From Tubiluchus corallicola (Eukaryota > Priapulida > Priapulimorpha > Priapulimorphida > Tubiluchidae), in the NCBI GenBank assembly GCA_030141605.1, contig JAQGDQ010000145.1, forward strand, positions 290,001 through 354,000: a stretch of DNA of 64,000 bases, written 5' to 3'. Each line of letters starts with the position of its first letter. Position 1 is the stretch's first letter. Both the position numbers and the translations under genes were made by a program. This document shows, in pieces, positions 35,301 through 46,944 of the stretch. The notes under the pieces were generated by a model that was not told the origin of the DNA, did not search any database, and saw only the letters and a program-made list of their open reading frames with translations.

Positions 35301-36640
35301 TTTTCCTTTTCTTTCTTTGTGATTGCTCGGAGTGTTAGGGAGCATTTGGTAAGAGCGAATTGGGTGATGACATATGCACCAAATGACAGCAAACAGATTC
35401 ACCTCTCTGTTTAGCTGCAACATACTCATTTATCGTGATGTGTTTCCATGTACATGTATTTCAATAAGTCTAAGAAGTTGGGGGACCCATTCTAACTATT
35501 ACTTGTCGGCTTGGAAACCATTTTTGCTGAGTGTGAACAACCTATATGCCTAAGTGTTTTTTTTTTTGCTTCGTTAGTGCAAAATATTACAACTCACTCT
35601 CTTCACTTCAACTATTTAAAGAATACAGGCATATAGAGGAAACATACTGAACTCTGTAAAAACAGAAAAAACCAAAATCTCTTGATTATGGGTTTTTGCC
35701 TACACGATCAGCTTTTAAAATTGACATATCGCTTTTTTTTAAATCTTCGTACCGAACTAAAATCAATTTTTAAAAAATGACATCTAAGCTTGATAATTTT
35801 GTTTGATTTACTGCATTTTTATTAATTTTAAATAACATTATATACGCAATAGTAAAGTATTAAGGTAACAGTCAAGGTGCCAGATGATATTTACAAACGA
35901 TTGATAACTGATAAAGCATAATAAATTTGTCACAACTTAACAGTCCACAGTTATAGGCTCTTTCTTAATTCCACATCATTGTCTAAAACATAGGCCTATA
36001 GTTGCTGTTTTGCATTTCTTGAATACTTAGGTTATTGTAGAAGTGCAAATGTACAAAAATATAAGCATTTCAATGATAGTGAAAATGATAACAATGTCGA
36101 TGAAGTTAATCACTACATTGCTGACAATGATTATGGCGTCAGCGACGTTGTTGACGGTGGTAATAGCGATGACCGTGATGATAAATAATTATTATAAGCT
36201 CGTACAATTAATAACATTAATGCCCTGCCGCACCATCATGTCTTTCTCATGGTGCCCTTATTCTACATATCGTTAAGATAACCACTGATTCAATAAGGAT
36301 GGCAAAATATTGTGGGCGACATTTAATACTAGTAATAGATATAAATTACTGACTGATATACATATATACATACAACGCTCATCATAGGCCTTATTCTTGA
36401 AGTACATTGTAAAGTGTCTTTACCTCTACTGCGTTGCACAAGTCGTTTCCTGATCCACTGTATATTTTTACCTCTTTTATCCTTTATTCTTATCATATAC
36501 AGTATTGTGTGCTGTCGGTTTTTATGTGTGCGCTATGAATGCAATCAATAATTTGTTGATTTTTTTGTTCGAAATATTTTTCCGTTTATATACTTCATTC
36601 GTTCCTGCATTATTCGCCTACTTGGTTGCATGCATGGAGT
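32320..36640. other. gene-free interval between the transporter and the repeat-motif gene
   Basis: About 4.3 kb, AT-rich. Short open frames (for example 33796-34268 plus, 35429-35196 minus, and an ATG-triplet-rich frame at 36043-36276) have no recognisable domains and no splice support. The right-hand part may hold the 3' untranslated region of the minus-strand gene at 37050. Its reverse-strand AATAAA candidate is TTTATT near 36484-36489. Confidence 0.45.
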
Positions 36641-36654
36641 GATTACTTATTTAC

Positions 36655-36656
36655 TA

Positions 36657-36729
<73 letters not shown>

Positions 36730-36730
36730 G

Positions 36731-36790
<60 letters not shown>

Positions 36791-36968
36791 CACTAACTTG
36801 CTTGCTTGCTTACTTGTTTAGATACATTCTTACTTAACTCACTCACTCACTCACTCACTCACTCACTCACTCACTCACTCACTCACTCACTCACTCACTC
36901 ACTCACTCACTCACTCACTCACTCACTCACTCACTCACTCACTCACTCACTCACTCACTCACTCACTC
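36655..36968. repeat. adjacent (CTTA)n and (CACT)n tetranucleotide arrays
   Basis: First CTTG then CTTA tetramers (36655-36790), a short irregular spacer, then CACT tetramers (36837-36968) ending in CAGT and CAAT variants. They lie just 3' of the stop codon of the minus-strand gene at 37050 and would be in its 3' UTR if transcription runs this far. Overlapping frames are artefacts. Confidence 0.95.
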
Positions 36969-37049
36969 AGTCAGTCAGTCAATCAATCATTCATTCACTC
37001 GCTTGCTTACTTATGACGCTTGTGGCTTTGGCAACGCCATTGACGCAAA

Positions 37050-40000
37050 TTATTCAGCTCTCTTGTTGTCGTAAAAACGAGACACCATTTGTGGCATTGG
37101 CATCATCGGGGCTGCTTCTTCGATTACCCCTACTTCTTCTAACCTTTCAGGTGAAGCTTCTTCACTTCTTTTCTTGCTTATTAATTCAAACCAGGCATTT
37201 TGAATGTCACTACCAATTAAAGGAAAACGTACCCCTGTTGCCGGGTTTGCATCTGTCAAAGGCTGAGAGTCTATCACGTCTTCCTCGTCACTACCGTCAC
37301 TAACAGCTTTCGTTTGTTTTACATCTTCAGCCATACCAAATGAAAGTTCAGCACTGTCTCTTAATGTTTTTATATTGTCACCTTCTTTTTGCAGTGCTGC
37401 ATCTGTTGGCCTTCTATTGGTTGGTTGCCTGAAGAAGCGTGACACCATTGCTGGCATCATCAGTTGTGTGCCTTCATCAGTATCACCACCAGTTTCAACC
37501 TTGTCATCTTCTTGAACATGCAGAATTGCTTTTTGTCCATCTATGAGTTGTTCGCCTGTTCCAGATTTTTCTAATCCAATAGTTTGGTCAGTGTGGGGCT
37601 GCTGACTAAAAAATCGCGACACCATCACTGGCATCAACATTGATGCATCTTGTACTGACGTGTCAATAATTTTGACGTTGTCATCCATTTGGGTTTCTAA
37701 ATTTAATTTTGATCTAGACATGCCATCTACTTGGGTGTTTAAATTGGATTTTGATCCAGACATGGTTCTTTGGTCTGCTTCAGTTTTTTCTTCTACTGCA
37801 GTTGATTGATCAATTAGAGATCGCTTGTCGAAAAATTGGAAAACCATTGGTGGCATAATCATTTGTGTATCTTGCCGTTTTTGGTCAACTGATAATTCAA
37901 GGCTTGCATCTAGTTGAGCAGTAGCATCAGTTGTTGATGTGGTTTTTGTTGGTGTTATAGCAGCAGTAGTACTAGGCTGTCCAAGTTCTATTGATGTTGC
38001 AGTGATCTCGTCATTTTTGTTATCTATTTCAATCTTATCATCTATTTGGTTATTTAACCTGGACTTTGGCTCAGATACAAACCGTTGACCCACTTCAGGT
38101 TGCTCTTCTGCTGGTTGATCAACCTCAGTTCGCCTTTCGAAGAATTGGAAAATCATTGGTGGCATAATCATTTCTGTTTCTTGCTGTTCTTGGTCAATTC
38201 GTTCTTGGTCAACTGCTAACCCAAGACTGGCACTAGGCTGATCAGTAGCATCGCTTGTAATTGTAGTTTTCATTGGTGTTATAGCAGCAGTGGTTTCTGG
38301 CGTAGTAGTGGATAGTTCAGGTGGTTTTGTTGTTGCTGAAGATGCAGCGATCTTGTCTGCTTTGTCAACAAATTCTGTAACAAAGGACTGTGGAACCCTT
38401 GTGGATTGTTCCTCGGTTGCAATAATTTGCCTGGATGCATCAGATCCAAAAAATCTGAATGTCATTGGTGGCATCACCATTGGTGGATTTCGTTGCATTG
38501 GATCAACTTCTATTATATGTTGTCCAACGGTTTCAGTGTCATCACTTACTTCTTGCCTTGTTGTGAGAACTGACCTACCTGCCAAATTTTCAGACTCTCC
38601 CGATTTTGGATCTGTTTTTACTTGGGAAGTATCCTTAATAGATGTTTTGGGTTTCATTTCCTCTTCTTGGATGTCTTCAATCTTCAGTAATATGTCAACT
38701 CCTGTTCTCCCATTTTCTTCCACAATCTCTTCTTCAGATTGCATGAATGTTTCAACTTTTTCACTAGTTCTTGTTTGCTGAACTGGCACTGTTACTTCTT
38801 TTTCCCCATCCACTTCTATTACTATTGTGTTAGAAGTCTTTTCAGTATTTGCTGTTATCTGTTCCCTTGTTGGTGCTTCTCTTTCTTTGTCTGAAGTCAA
38901 TGTGCCTCGTTCTGATGACTTCATGACTGCAGCAGTTAGTGAACTTGATAATGTGTTTGTAGATCCTACTTGATTAGTTGTTTGTAGTAGCTGGTCTGGT
39001 TCTGTTAATTCTTGTTCACTGCCAGTCTCTGTATCTGTTACTTCAGATGTCATTTTGGTTCCTATTGAGGTATCCGTGCCAATTTTTGATGTAACTGTAC
39101 CGCTTAATGGACTTGTCTCCCCTGATGTATCTGTCGATATTACTGCTGATTTGGTTTGATCAACTCCCATTGTGATTTTCTCTTTTGAAATTTTAACTTC
39201 AACACCTGACGTCAATTTAGTGTCATCTGAAGACAGCATTTCCCAATCGTGTGCAGCTGAAGACTGATCTGTTGACTCAGCTGATTCAATTGTATTCTGT
39301 TTTTGTTCTTCTTCTGACCAATTATGGCCTAAGGTTGTATCTGTAGTAGACGCATTTACTTGTTGTGTGGCATCTACTACTGCATTGGTTATCACTGTAT
39401 CATTAGTGCACACATGACCATATCCACGAATGTAGTAACAAGTTGGACTTGTAACCAATGCTGGTGTTGACGCTGCTGTTGGTGCTTCGGCTGCTAGTGT
39501 TGTAGCAATATTTTGGGTGTCACTATCTGAAGAAACATCAACAGACGCATTACATATGTAGCCATAGGGCTCTCTATAAGAACAGTTTGAAGGATCTTTT
39601 TGAACTGCCGTTGTAGTTGCAGGTGTAACTGTAGTACTTTCACTTGATTCTGGTGAACATATTGTACCATACCCTTCGATAAAGTAACATTTTTGTGTAA
39701 CTGTAGGAGCACCTGTTTGTGTATCAGGTTGATTATCTTCCTCTGGGATTGGTGTGACCGTTGCCTCTTTACTGCCTTCTTCTGAGTCTGGTGTAACAGA
39801 TTCATCTTGCGTGACAGGTTGGCTATCTTCTTCTAAGATTGGTGTAACTTTTGCCTCTTCACTGTCTTCTTCTGAGGCTGGTGTAATAGTTTCATCTTCA
39901 CTTGACACGGGTGAACATATTGTACCATATCCTTTGATAAAATAACATTTTTGTGCAACTGTAAGAGTACCTGTTTGTGTATCAGGTTGATTATCTTCCT

Positions 40001-42379
40001 CTGGGATTGGTGTAACCGTTGCCTCTTTACTGCCTTCTTCTGAGTCTGGTGTAACAGATTCATCTTCACTTGATGCTGGTGAACATATTGTGCCATATCC
40101 TTTGATAAAATAACATTTCTCTGCAACTTTAGGAGAACTTGTTTGCAGAACGGTTTGGTTGCCGTCTTCTGAAGCGATTTGTAGAGGAAGTGATGTTGCT
40201 GAAGTCGATGTTGTTGTAGATGGATCAGCAGCATCCATTATTTGTGCTTCAGATGACTCATAACAAACTCGTCCATAATCTCTGTGATAATAGCAAATAG
40301 TTTTTGCCCCACCATCTGTAGTAGATGGCGATGAGGTAGTTGATGAGACATTGTCATTGTCCATTTGCTCTTTTCTAGACTTACAAACGTACCCATATCT
40401 TCTGTCATAGGCACAATCTTGTTTAGAGTCATCTTCTTCATCAACATCTTCAACTTGTTCCACTTCTTCGTCATCTTCATCGACTCCTTCATCCGCTCTT
40501 CCAGACTCTTCTGTTGCTTTAGTAGTGATATCTCTACATCTCAATCTTCTTTGGCCATAGTAGTACACAAATACGCAGTCTTGTTCCACTGGTGCACTGG
40601 TACTTGTAGTTGTTGGTGTTGATAGTGCTGCTGGAGTTCTTGCTGTTGCTTCAATTTCTTCTGCTTGCTCTGTGCCTTCTGCAGGTTCTTCCGTTGTTGT
40701 TATCACGGGTATTATGTGTGGAATTGCTTCGTACCCATAATGCGTTCCAAATAGACGGATGGAGTTACCACCTATATTAACTTGCACACTAGTTGGTTCT
40801 AGTCCATAATGGAGTGGATTAAAGTATGCAAAATCATCGTGTCCATAACCATTGTATTGCTTTTGCCAGGTCATTTTGTTAACTTTGGGCAAGTCATATT
40901 GTTCTCTACCCTTCTCATGTGCGTTTTCTGGTCCACTGATTGACAGTCTACAATTAACAAAATAAAAAACGGTAAATCCAATTCTTAAAATACAAAGGCG
41001 CCCACAAAAGCAAAAAGTAGCAGTAAATACCGTTTATGACACAAATTGTTCTTTAATATTATTCATGCAAGTTCATACTCATGCAAATTAGGCCTGCCTA
41101 CTATGTCGGCTGAGTTTGTACAATGTCATTTCTACCGTTCGATTGATCAGAGATCCAACTTTAATAATCAATAGTTTTGCCAAAGCTTATATTCTGATAT
41201 ATTTAAAATCGCTGTATTGTATTATCGAAGCCGAATAATCAGATACAAATCTATTAAAATTTTGTAGTGAAGGATGGTAGATCGGCAGATCGACCATGGC
41301 ATCGATGAGAGTAAGAAATGGATGATATCTTCTTGACTATTTAGGCCATTTGCATATTATGCCAAAAATTGGAAAAACTAAAAGAAATTATTATTTCCAA
41401 AATGTTCTTTATAAGAACTTTCTAAGGAGCAAAACATATAAACGCTAAAGTAAAGCTATTCTCACCTCTCATTTGGCGGTCGAAGAGCATTGAAACTACC
41501 CGCCCTTCTTTGTGATCTTCCTGATGCAGATGGCGCGTATCCTGCATAACCACTGTTTTCACCTCCACTGAACCCTCTTAACTGTGAAGATCGCCCTGAG
41601 TATCCTCCATATCCTGCCGGAGGTCTCACCCTTCCCCTGCTGAAACCCCTTGATTGTTGCGATGCTCCTGGCAGGCCTAATTTATTCTGTAAATTCAACC
41701 GCTGCAATCCTGGATCCTCACGTCCCTTCCCAGCACCAGAACTTATGGCTTCCATTTGCTGGCTAAAGATGGAGGACAAATGGTCTGTTCTACCTGTGCG
41801 CACTCCTTCAAACAACTTCTTTCCATAATTCGAATCCGGCTGTTCAATTAAACCGTAGCCTTGTCTACTTCGATCACTGACCTGATTGGATCTGCCAGTC
41901 CTAGCATTTTCAAAGAGTTGCTTGCCATAGTTTAAGTTAGGTTGTTGTATTAATCCAAAACCCTCATGTTGCGGCAGGACCGGAACTCGCCCTCTGGACA
42001 GTGCGAAACTTCGGCCGGCATTTCTACCGACATGGCCATACTGAGCTAGACCACCTCTCAACGATTGCTCCCTACCAGCAGGTGGAATAGCTAGATCACC
42101 TCTCAACGATCGCCCTCTACCAGCTACTGGAAAAGCTATACCACCTTTAAATGATCGCCCCCTGCCAGTAGCCGGAAAACTTCTGCTGTTGCTCCTAGAA
42201 GTATCAAGATTCCGGACATTTCTGCTGTCTAATGAGATAGCAGGATTACCTCCATTGTTACTACCAGACAAGGTTTGAGTCCTTCCAAAAGGGTGTAAAA
42301 TTTGATTGTCAAAAGATCGATCTTGCTCGTTGTAAGAAGGCGCAGAAGAGTGTTGGTCAAACTGACAATCCACAACGCC
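37050..42379 (-). CDS. unrecognised ~1,600-aa protein with C-x9-C 'YG' loops and MxMPxM..RFF motifs
   Basis: Not recognised. Two exons join in frame: 42379-41466 (914 nt, acceptor TATAG, donor GTGAG) and 40947-37050 (3,898 nt, acceptor TTGTAG). The codon split AG|A keeps the frame, giving about 1,603 aa. Exon 1 (304 aa) is basic and rich in Arg, Gly, Ser and Gln. It has three repeats like GRGRS(F/L)(K/R)G and two ~34-residue repeats around NYGK(Q/K)LFE..RTGR. Exon 2 is strongly acidic and Thr/Ser-rich. Its first third carries seven loops of consensus C-(Y/A/S)-(Y/F)-x-(R/K)-x-Y-G-x-(V/I)-C (one has Glu at the Arg/Lys position) plus one longer N-terminal variant. Its last third carries six copies of M-x-M-P-x-M-x-x-(R/Q)-F-(F/Y), some followed by RR or KR. 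No transmembrane segment is evident, and a signal peptide was not found. The beginning is incomplete; a 10-nt candidate start exon lies at 42567-42558. Paired cysteines suggest an extracellular disulfide-looped protein (matrix, adhesive or coat), but this is inference. Confidence 0.75.
37068..38490 (-). repeat. six-copy 'MxMPxM..(R/Q)F(F/Y)' repeat region inside the coding exon
   Basis: The six cores read MVMPPMTFRFF, MIMPPMIFQFF, MIMPPMVFQFF, MLMPVMVSRFF, LMMPAMVSRFF and MPMPQMVSRFY. Around copies 2 and 3 the repeat is longer (about 100 residues), including TTAAITP(M/T)KTT before the core and an Asp-Gln segment after it. This indicates internal tandem duplication. The cores are much better conserved than the linkers between them. 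Confidence 0.8.
39408..40579 (-). repeat. cysteine-loop repeat region inside the coding exon
   Basis: In protein order the loops are CVFVYYYGQRRLRC (longer variant), CAYDRRYGYVC, CYYHRDYGRVC, CYFIKGYGTIC twice, CYFIEGYGTIC, CSYREPYGYIC and CYYIRGYGHVC. Each canonical loop has nine residues between the cysteines and an invariant Tyr-Gly. Linkers are acidic and Thr/Ser-rich, and copies 4-6 lie in a longer tandem repeat (SSEDE..TP.SEE...PEEDNQPDTQTG). Apart from these pairs, cysteines are nearly absent from the exon. Confidence 0.85.
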
Positions 42380-42557
42380 CTATAAGAAAATTAAGCATTA
42401 GTTTAGCACTTTGTACGTGTGTGTTACTTTACTGAATTAGATTCTATTTTACTTGCTAAATAAAATTTAAATATTACACCTTATCAGTGTCCGTGACTTG
42501 CATGGCTGAAATGCATTGTAACGATATTATATTACTGGCACACTTTATGTTAGTTAC

Positions 42558-42567
42558 CTTCATTTGT
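42558..42567 (-). other. candidate 10-nt start exon of the repeat-motif gene
   Basis: On the minus strand CAATTTTAG precedes ACAAATGAAG, which is followed by GTAACT. This is an acceptor, ten bases containing ATG AAG, and a donor. It would join in phase 0 to the exon starting at 42379, giving Met-Lys-Gly-Val-Val. An acceptor right before an ATG could also be a trans-splice site. The match is short and may be chance; a longer upstream signal-peptide exon is the alternative. Confidence 0.25.
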
Positions 42568-42599
42568 CTAAAATTGTAATTACGTTTAAATTATTATTT

Positions 42600-45500
42600 T
42601 TTATCATATTGGGTGTTTCAGAAGTCCCTCACTATTTTTAAACGTTAATAAAAGTTAATAGCAATTACAACAAAATGGCAATGACAACTCAGTTTACGAT
42701 TAACAGTAAGTTTAGTGGACTCAAACTAAGTCTCATAAGTCTATTGCGAGGACTTTAATTAATACTTGGGCACAACGCTCTTGTGTTAATATAGTCATGC
42801 AACGACGTCACGCCTCTGCACTAGAGTCAGCATGACAGCAAAAGAAAACGGCGTAAAACGTAGACTAAAAAATCCCAATTACTGAAAAAGAGTTTGTCAC
42901 AAGATGAATGTGATCTGTCTATTAGCTGGAAAGGAAATTGGAAAACAAACTGATGAATAACTTGCCAAACATAATTTATTACTACATTTTCAATGTCATA
43001 GCAAGTTATATTTGTCTAGATTTTGAAATTTAAGTAAATTATTTAACTTCTGATTAGGAAACGTAGACGTACAAGGCGCAAATGAATTTTACATTTTCAG
43101 GACAAGAGCAATTTATTTTCCAGGCATATAATTGTATAGTAAAATTTCCAAATTTAATATTCAATTTAAAAATGCTTAAAATGCACAGGAATGAAATTTG
43201 TAAGCTCATGGGCTGTAAAGTATGCAAAAGTGAACTTATAATTTCAATTTTCTAAATATATCTGCTTGAAAAATGAAAATATTCGTAAAGTTCAGTTTTG
43301 CAAAAAAAGCTTTTCACAGTCTTTATTTTAACATTAAATTTACACATGTTGAACAATGCTGTTGTATCATTTGAAATAGGAATTCCGATTAGTAAGAATT
43401 GTAAATCGAATTACTTTATTAAACACCGGTCATTACCCTCGGCTTATTTAAAAACACTTCCATCTTTCTCTTGTCTTGAGAGTCGGGGTTAGGCGATACA
43501 CGTCGAGGGTTGCGAATGGGCCTCACAGTCACAAGTTGAGTGCCTCTCTTCATCTAAATCTGGCCCTGAGTAGGCCTATAAATGTTTTGTTTTTGGATCC
43601 TTTTGTCAGTCTATAATTTATATCCTATATAAGTATGTAACCCGCTGTATAGCACTTATTTGGAAATTATGTACGTTAGGGCAAGTTACAAAATTTTCAG
43701 GGGAAATTCTTTCTCCCCCCCCCCTCTTTGTGAAACTTCCTCCCGTATGCCTATGTACGGAAATGCTTTTACAATACTAAATTTTACAATACTCCATTTA
43801 TACCACACTCATTGTTCATTAGTTTATTCACTCAAAATGCTGTTTCTCAACGACAAACAAACAAAAAAATATACGTACCCAAGCAATGGCAAGCCACACA
43901 ATGTTAATAAACTCTGAAAGAATAAACAAATGAAAATGAATTGCGAACTATGTCCGATAAAAGCCTGTCAAAATGATCTCCCCACGAGAAGCAGTATCGT
44001 ATTTGGAAATCTATGGTATATATTGGTACATACATACCAATATATATATATATAATTTTTCAAGTTTTCTGGGACCAGCTAATGTAATGTTAAAAAAAGA
44101 GGGCCTCGGGGCGGTTAGGGCTTCACCGAGTCTAAATCCGACACTGACGAGAAACGTAACTTTAAACGCGTAAAATGAGACAAAGAAATGTTAAATAGGT
44201 CCATAAGTAGGCCTTTTGAATGTTAAATGAATTTAATAAATGTATGTTACTATAATAAACGGGGACCTATGATCGTGCAATTTGATTGTAACTTTTTTCT
44301 TTTGGGAAAGCTAAATTCGCAGATCTCAAAAACGCTGCAAGAAACAGCGGTTAATGTATAATTAGAAATCCTTGTGGAATTTCTTCAGATTAGAACACGT
44401 TATGATAAAATGAAAAATAAAAAGTAAAAAGAAATAGCAAGAACAAACAAACAAAAAGAGGCAAAAACAAAAACTGACGTGTATAATTAACACTATAAAT
44501 AGATAGAAAGGTTTATCTGCATACAAAAATTGTAATGGAAAAACTAAAAAATTGCATTTACAATTAAGAAGACAAATAAAAGACATTAACTTCATACGAC
44601 AATAAAATGATAAAAATATATTAAGATCATACAAAGTGCAATACTGGTAGTACAACCTATTGACAAAAAATGCGCAATAACACGATAAACTTTCGTTAAA
44701 AAATCAAATAAAAACTAAAAGATTGCACTTCTTCGTCAAGATCGTATTACTACCACTTTAGGTTAAAACTCACGATTTGTTTTACGTGTTCTAGCAAGTG
44801 GCTATAACTATAATGACCCCGTAGTAATTAATTGCACTTCATTGTCACGATTATTCAACAATCCTAATAAAAAATATATATCAATATATATCTACATTAA
44901 AATTATAAACAACTTATGCTCATTTACCGTGCATAATGTTTAACAAACGAGCAGGCGTGGTTCGCAGCACGACCACGTTCACACAGAAAATCCGCAGTTC
45001 CTAAATGAGTTCACTTTTCAAGTGACATTTGCTTAAATATAGGAGGCCACAGTGTCACTAGATCAATGTTAAAAAAACTGTAACTTTAAAACTATGATTC
45101 ACTGCCATTATCGAGAGTGTTTAGTCTAGGGTTTGGTCGTTAACTTCGCACGTATACATTAAACAAGCCAATTGTTGCATTGCTTGTTTTATATATGTTG
45201 TCCTTATTAAAACAAACTAATTTTAACATCTGACTTGTTCAAAATTTATTATCTGCATATAGTGGTAGGCTATATATATTTTTATTTATTCTTTTACTTC
45301 AGCTCATAAACACTATAGTGGCACACATAGTCTCAAGGCATAAAATACATACAGATAAATTTAAAGCCATAAGGTACATACAGATACAAATAAAATTAGT
45401 TACATAGGTAAAAACCCAATTTACAAGTTAAAAAGATTAAAGAGAAGGTTAAAGAAAGAGAAGAATAAAAAACTATTTACAGAAATGCTACATATAATGA

Positions 45501-46900
45501 AAGTAAATTAAAATTTAATTCCAATGTGCAAAGATGTCTGAGCATATAAAAACATAGAGTGGAGCACAACACGGCATAAAATATTACCGACAGAATTTAA
45601 AATATTCTATACATTTTTATACTAATATTAGTATAGCACGATTTATACAAATATCTGACTAATATTTTATACATATAGTCAATATGAATGAATTTAGTTA
45701 ATCTTGCACAGTACGAGACTTGATCCACAATTTATAGGTCGTTTTTTGTTTAATTGTCTATACAGGAAGTATCACGTAGTTTTTCCACTTTTTGATATCA
45801 ATTATGGACAAAAAATGAATTTGTTGGAACTTTTTTGCAGAACAGTGTATTAAACTGCTCAATTATTCTCCAATATTTTAATCCAATTTTTTTAAATTGA
45901 TGGTTTTCCTAAATTCCACTTCTCATCATAATAGAGGTAATAGGCCATAATAGGTACTTGTTGAGATGCAAAGCTATTTGAACCTGACTAGCGCAGTTGT
46001 TTGTAACTTTGTATTTGTATGGAATTAGAACATTGACAAGCTGGAACACTGTATCGTTCAGATGAAAGTTAGTACAACCTTGAGTTGCCACGTTGTCACA
46101 GTATTAATCATCTGAACGTCATACTTTGAACCTTAAAATCAAACAGCCGTGCAGACTGTATTCAGCTGGTGCTCAATTTATCCACTACTGTGCATCATTA
46201 ATATGGTACCTATTGTGTATGGAACTTTTGCTACACTTTTATTTTGATCGTTCAACATCTCACTAACTTTTTGTGATCTCATCCAATTAACAAAAAAGTC
46301 AAAGAAAGAAATCCACGAACGCAAGGAATTGCAAATCATAAATGGAACATTTTTATAAAAGTGTGTTCTTTTAATTCTTGAGCAGATATGTTTCCATTGA
46401 CAGAATGAATCCACATTTATTGATTTTTTGCACCAAGCTGGACGGAATTTCACGGAAAAGAAATGCGATCATGTGATTTTTTGTATTAACGTGATCTTTC
46501 TAGTAGTCACTTTTACTAGTGTGTCAAACGTTATGCACGTTAAATGAGTTGTTTATTTTTGAATCTGCATTTGAACTAGGAAACTTTTTATTACAAGTTT
46601 AGCTCTATAACCATTAGCCCATACAAATCTTGTGCTCACGCCAAGTGTTAGTCTCCTATAGTCTTCAACTTGTACTCAGTCTTACTTTCAATGGGCTATG
46701 TGGTCTAGTCTTGGCATTGAATTTTGGTGTTGGTAGAAAGGAATTTGCTTAAAATCTAAGCTCACTTTCAATTTTTTTCAGTTTACCTGTCTGTCAGGCA
46801 AGTTTGGTTTTCAAGGTTCAATTATTGTTAGTGTGTTCCATCATCAACCAATGGTTTCAAAATTAAAATGGCAAACAACGTATAAGTCAATTTATACATA
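42600..46900. other. gene-free interval with scattered transposon debris
   Basis: No convincing exon. Two stretches resemble right ends of hAT-type small elements (TAAATCTGGCCCTG at about 43554; TAAATCCGACACTG at about 44133). At 45270-45480 an A/T-rich TTTATTTATTC edge plus CAGATACAAATAAAA looks like the reversed 3' end of a LINE, but no reverse-transcriptase motif is preserved. A ten-base C run occurs near 43715. Confidence 0.4.
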
Positions 46901-46926
46901 GTGAATTTCTGTATTACTACAAATTT

Positions 46927-46944
46927 ATGAATGGAGGTGACTAA
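46927..46944 (+). promoter_or_regulatory. short upstream ORF overlapping the acyltransferase start
   Basis: ATG AAT GGA GGT GAC TAA begins 4 nt before the main ATG (46931) in a different frame and ends inside the coding region. If the 5' leader is as drawn, ribosomes meet this ATG first, which could lower translation of the main frame. Confidence 0.4.

Noticed and set aside
36630-37303. Frames of repeated Leu-Thr-Tyr-Leu and Ser-Leu-Thr-His running into the 3' end of the minus-strand gene
   Set aside because: Tetranucleotide arrays plus antisense shadow of the real coding exon.
37068-38490. RFamide-type neuropeptide precursor
   Set aside because: Only one core (FRFFG) is followed by Gly for amidation, most lack flanking dibasic sites, and no signal peptide was seen. 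Peptide release remains possible but is not supported as an RFamide.
38290-40622. Plus-strand and alternative minus-strand frames inside the large coding exon
   Set aside because: Shadows of the 1,298-codon reading frame; they follow its repeat structure and lack independent evidence.
44362-44655. Hydrophobic minus frame (starting MKLMSF..) as a signal-peptide exon for the repeat-motif gene
   Set aside because: No donor in the required phase, and the hydrophobicity reflects AT-rich composition.
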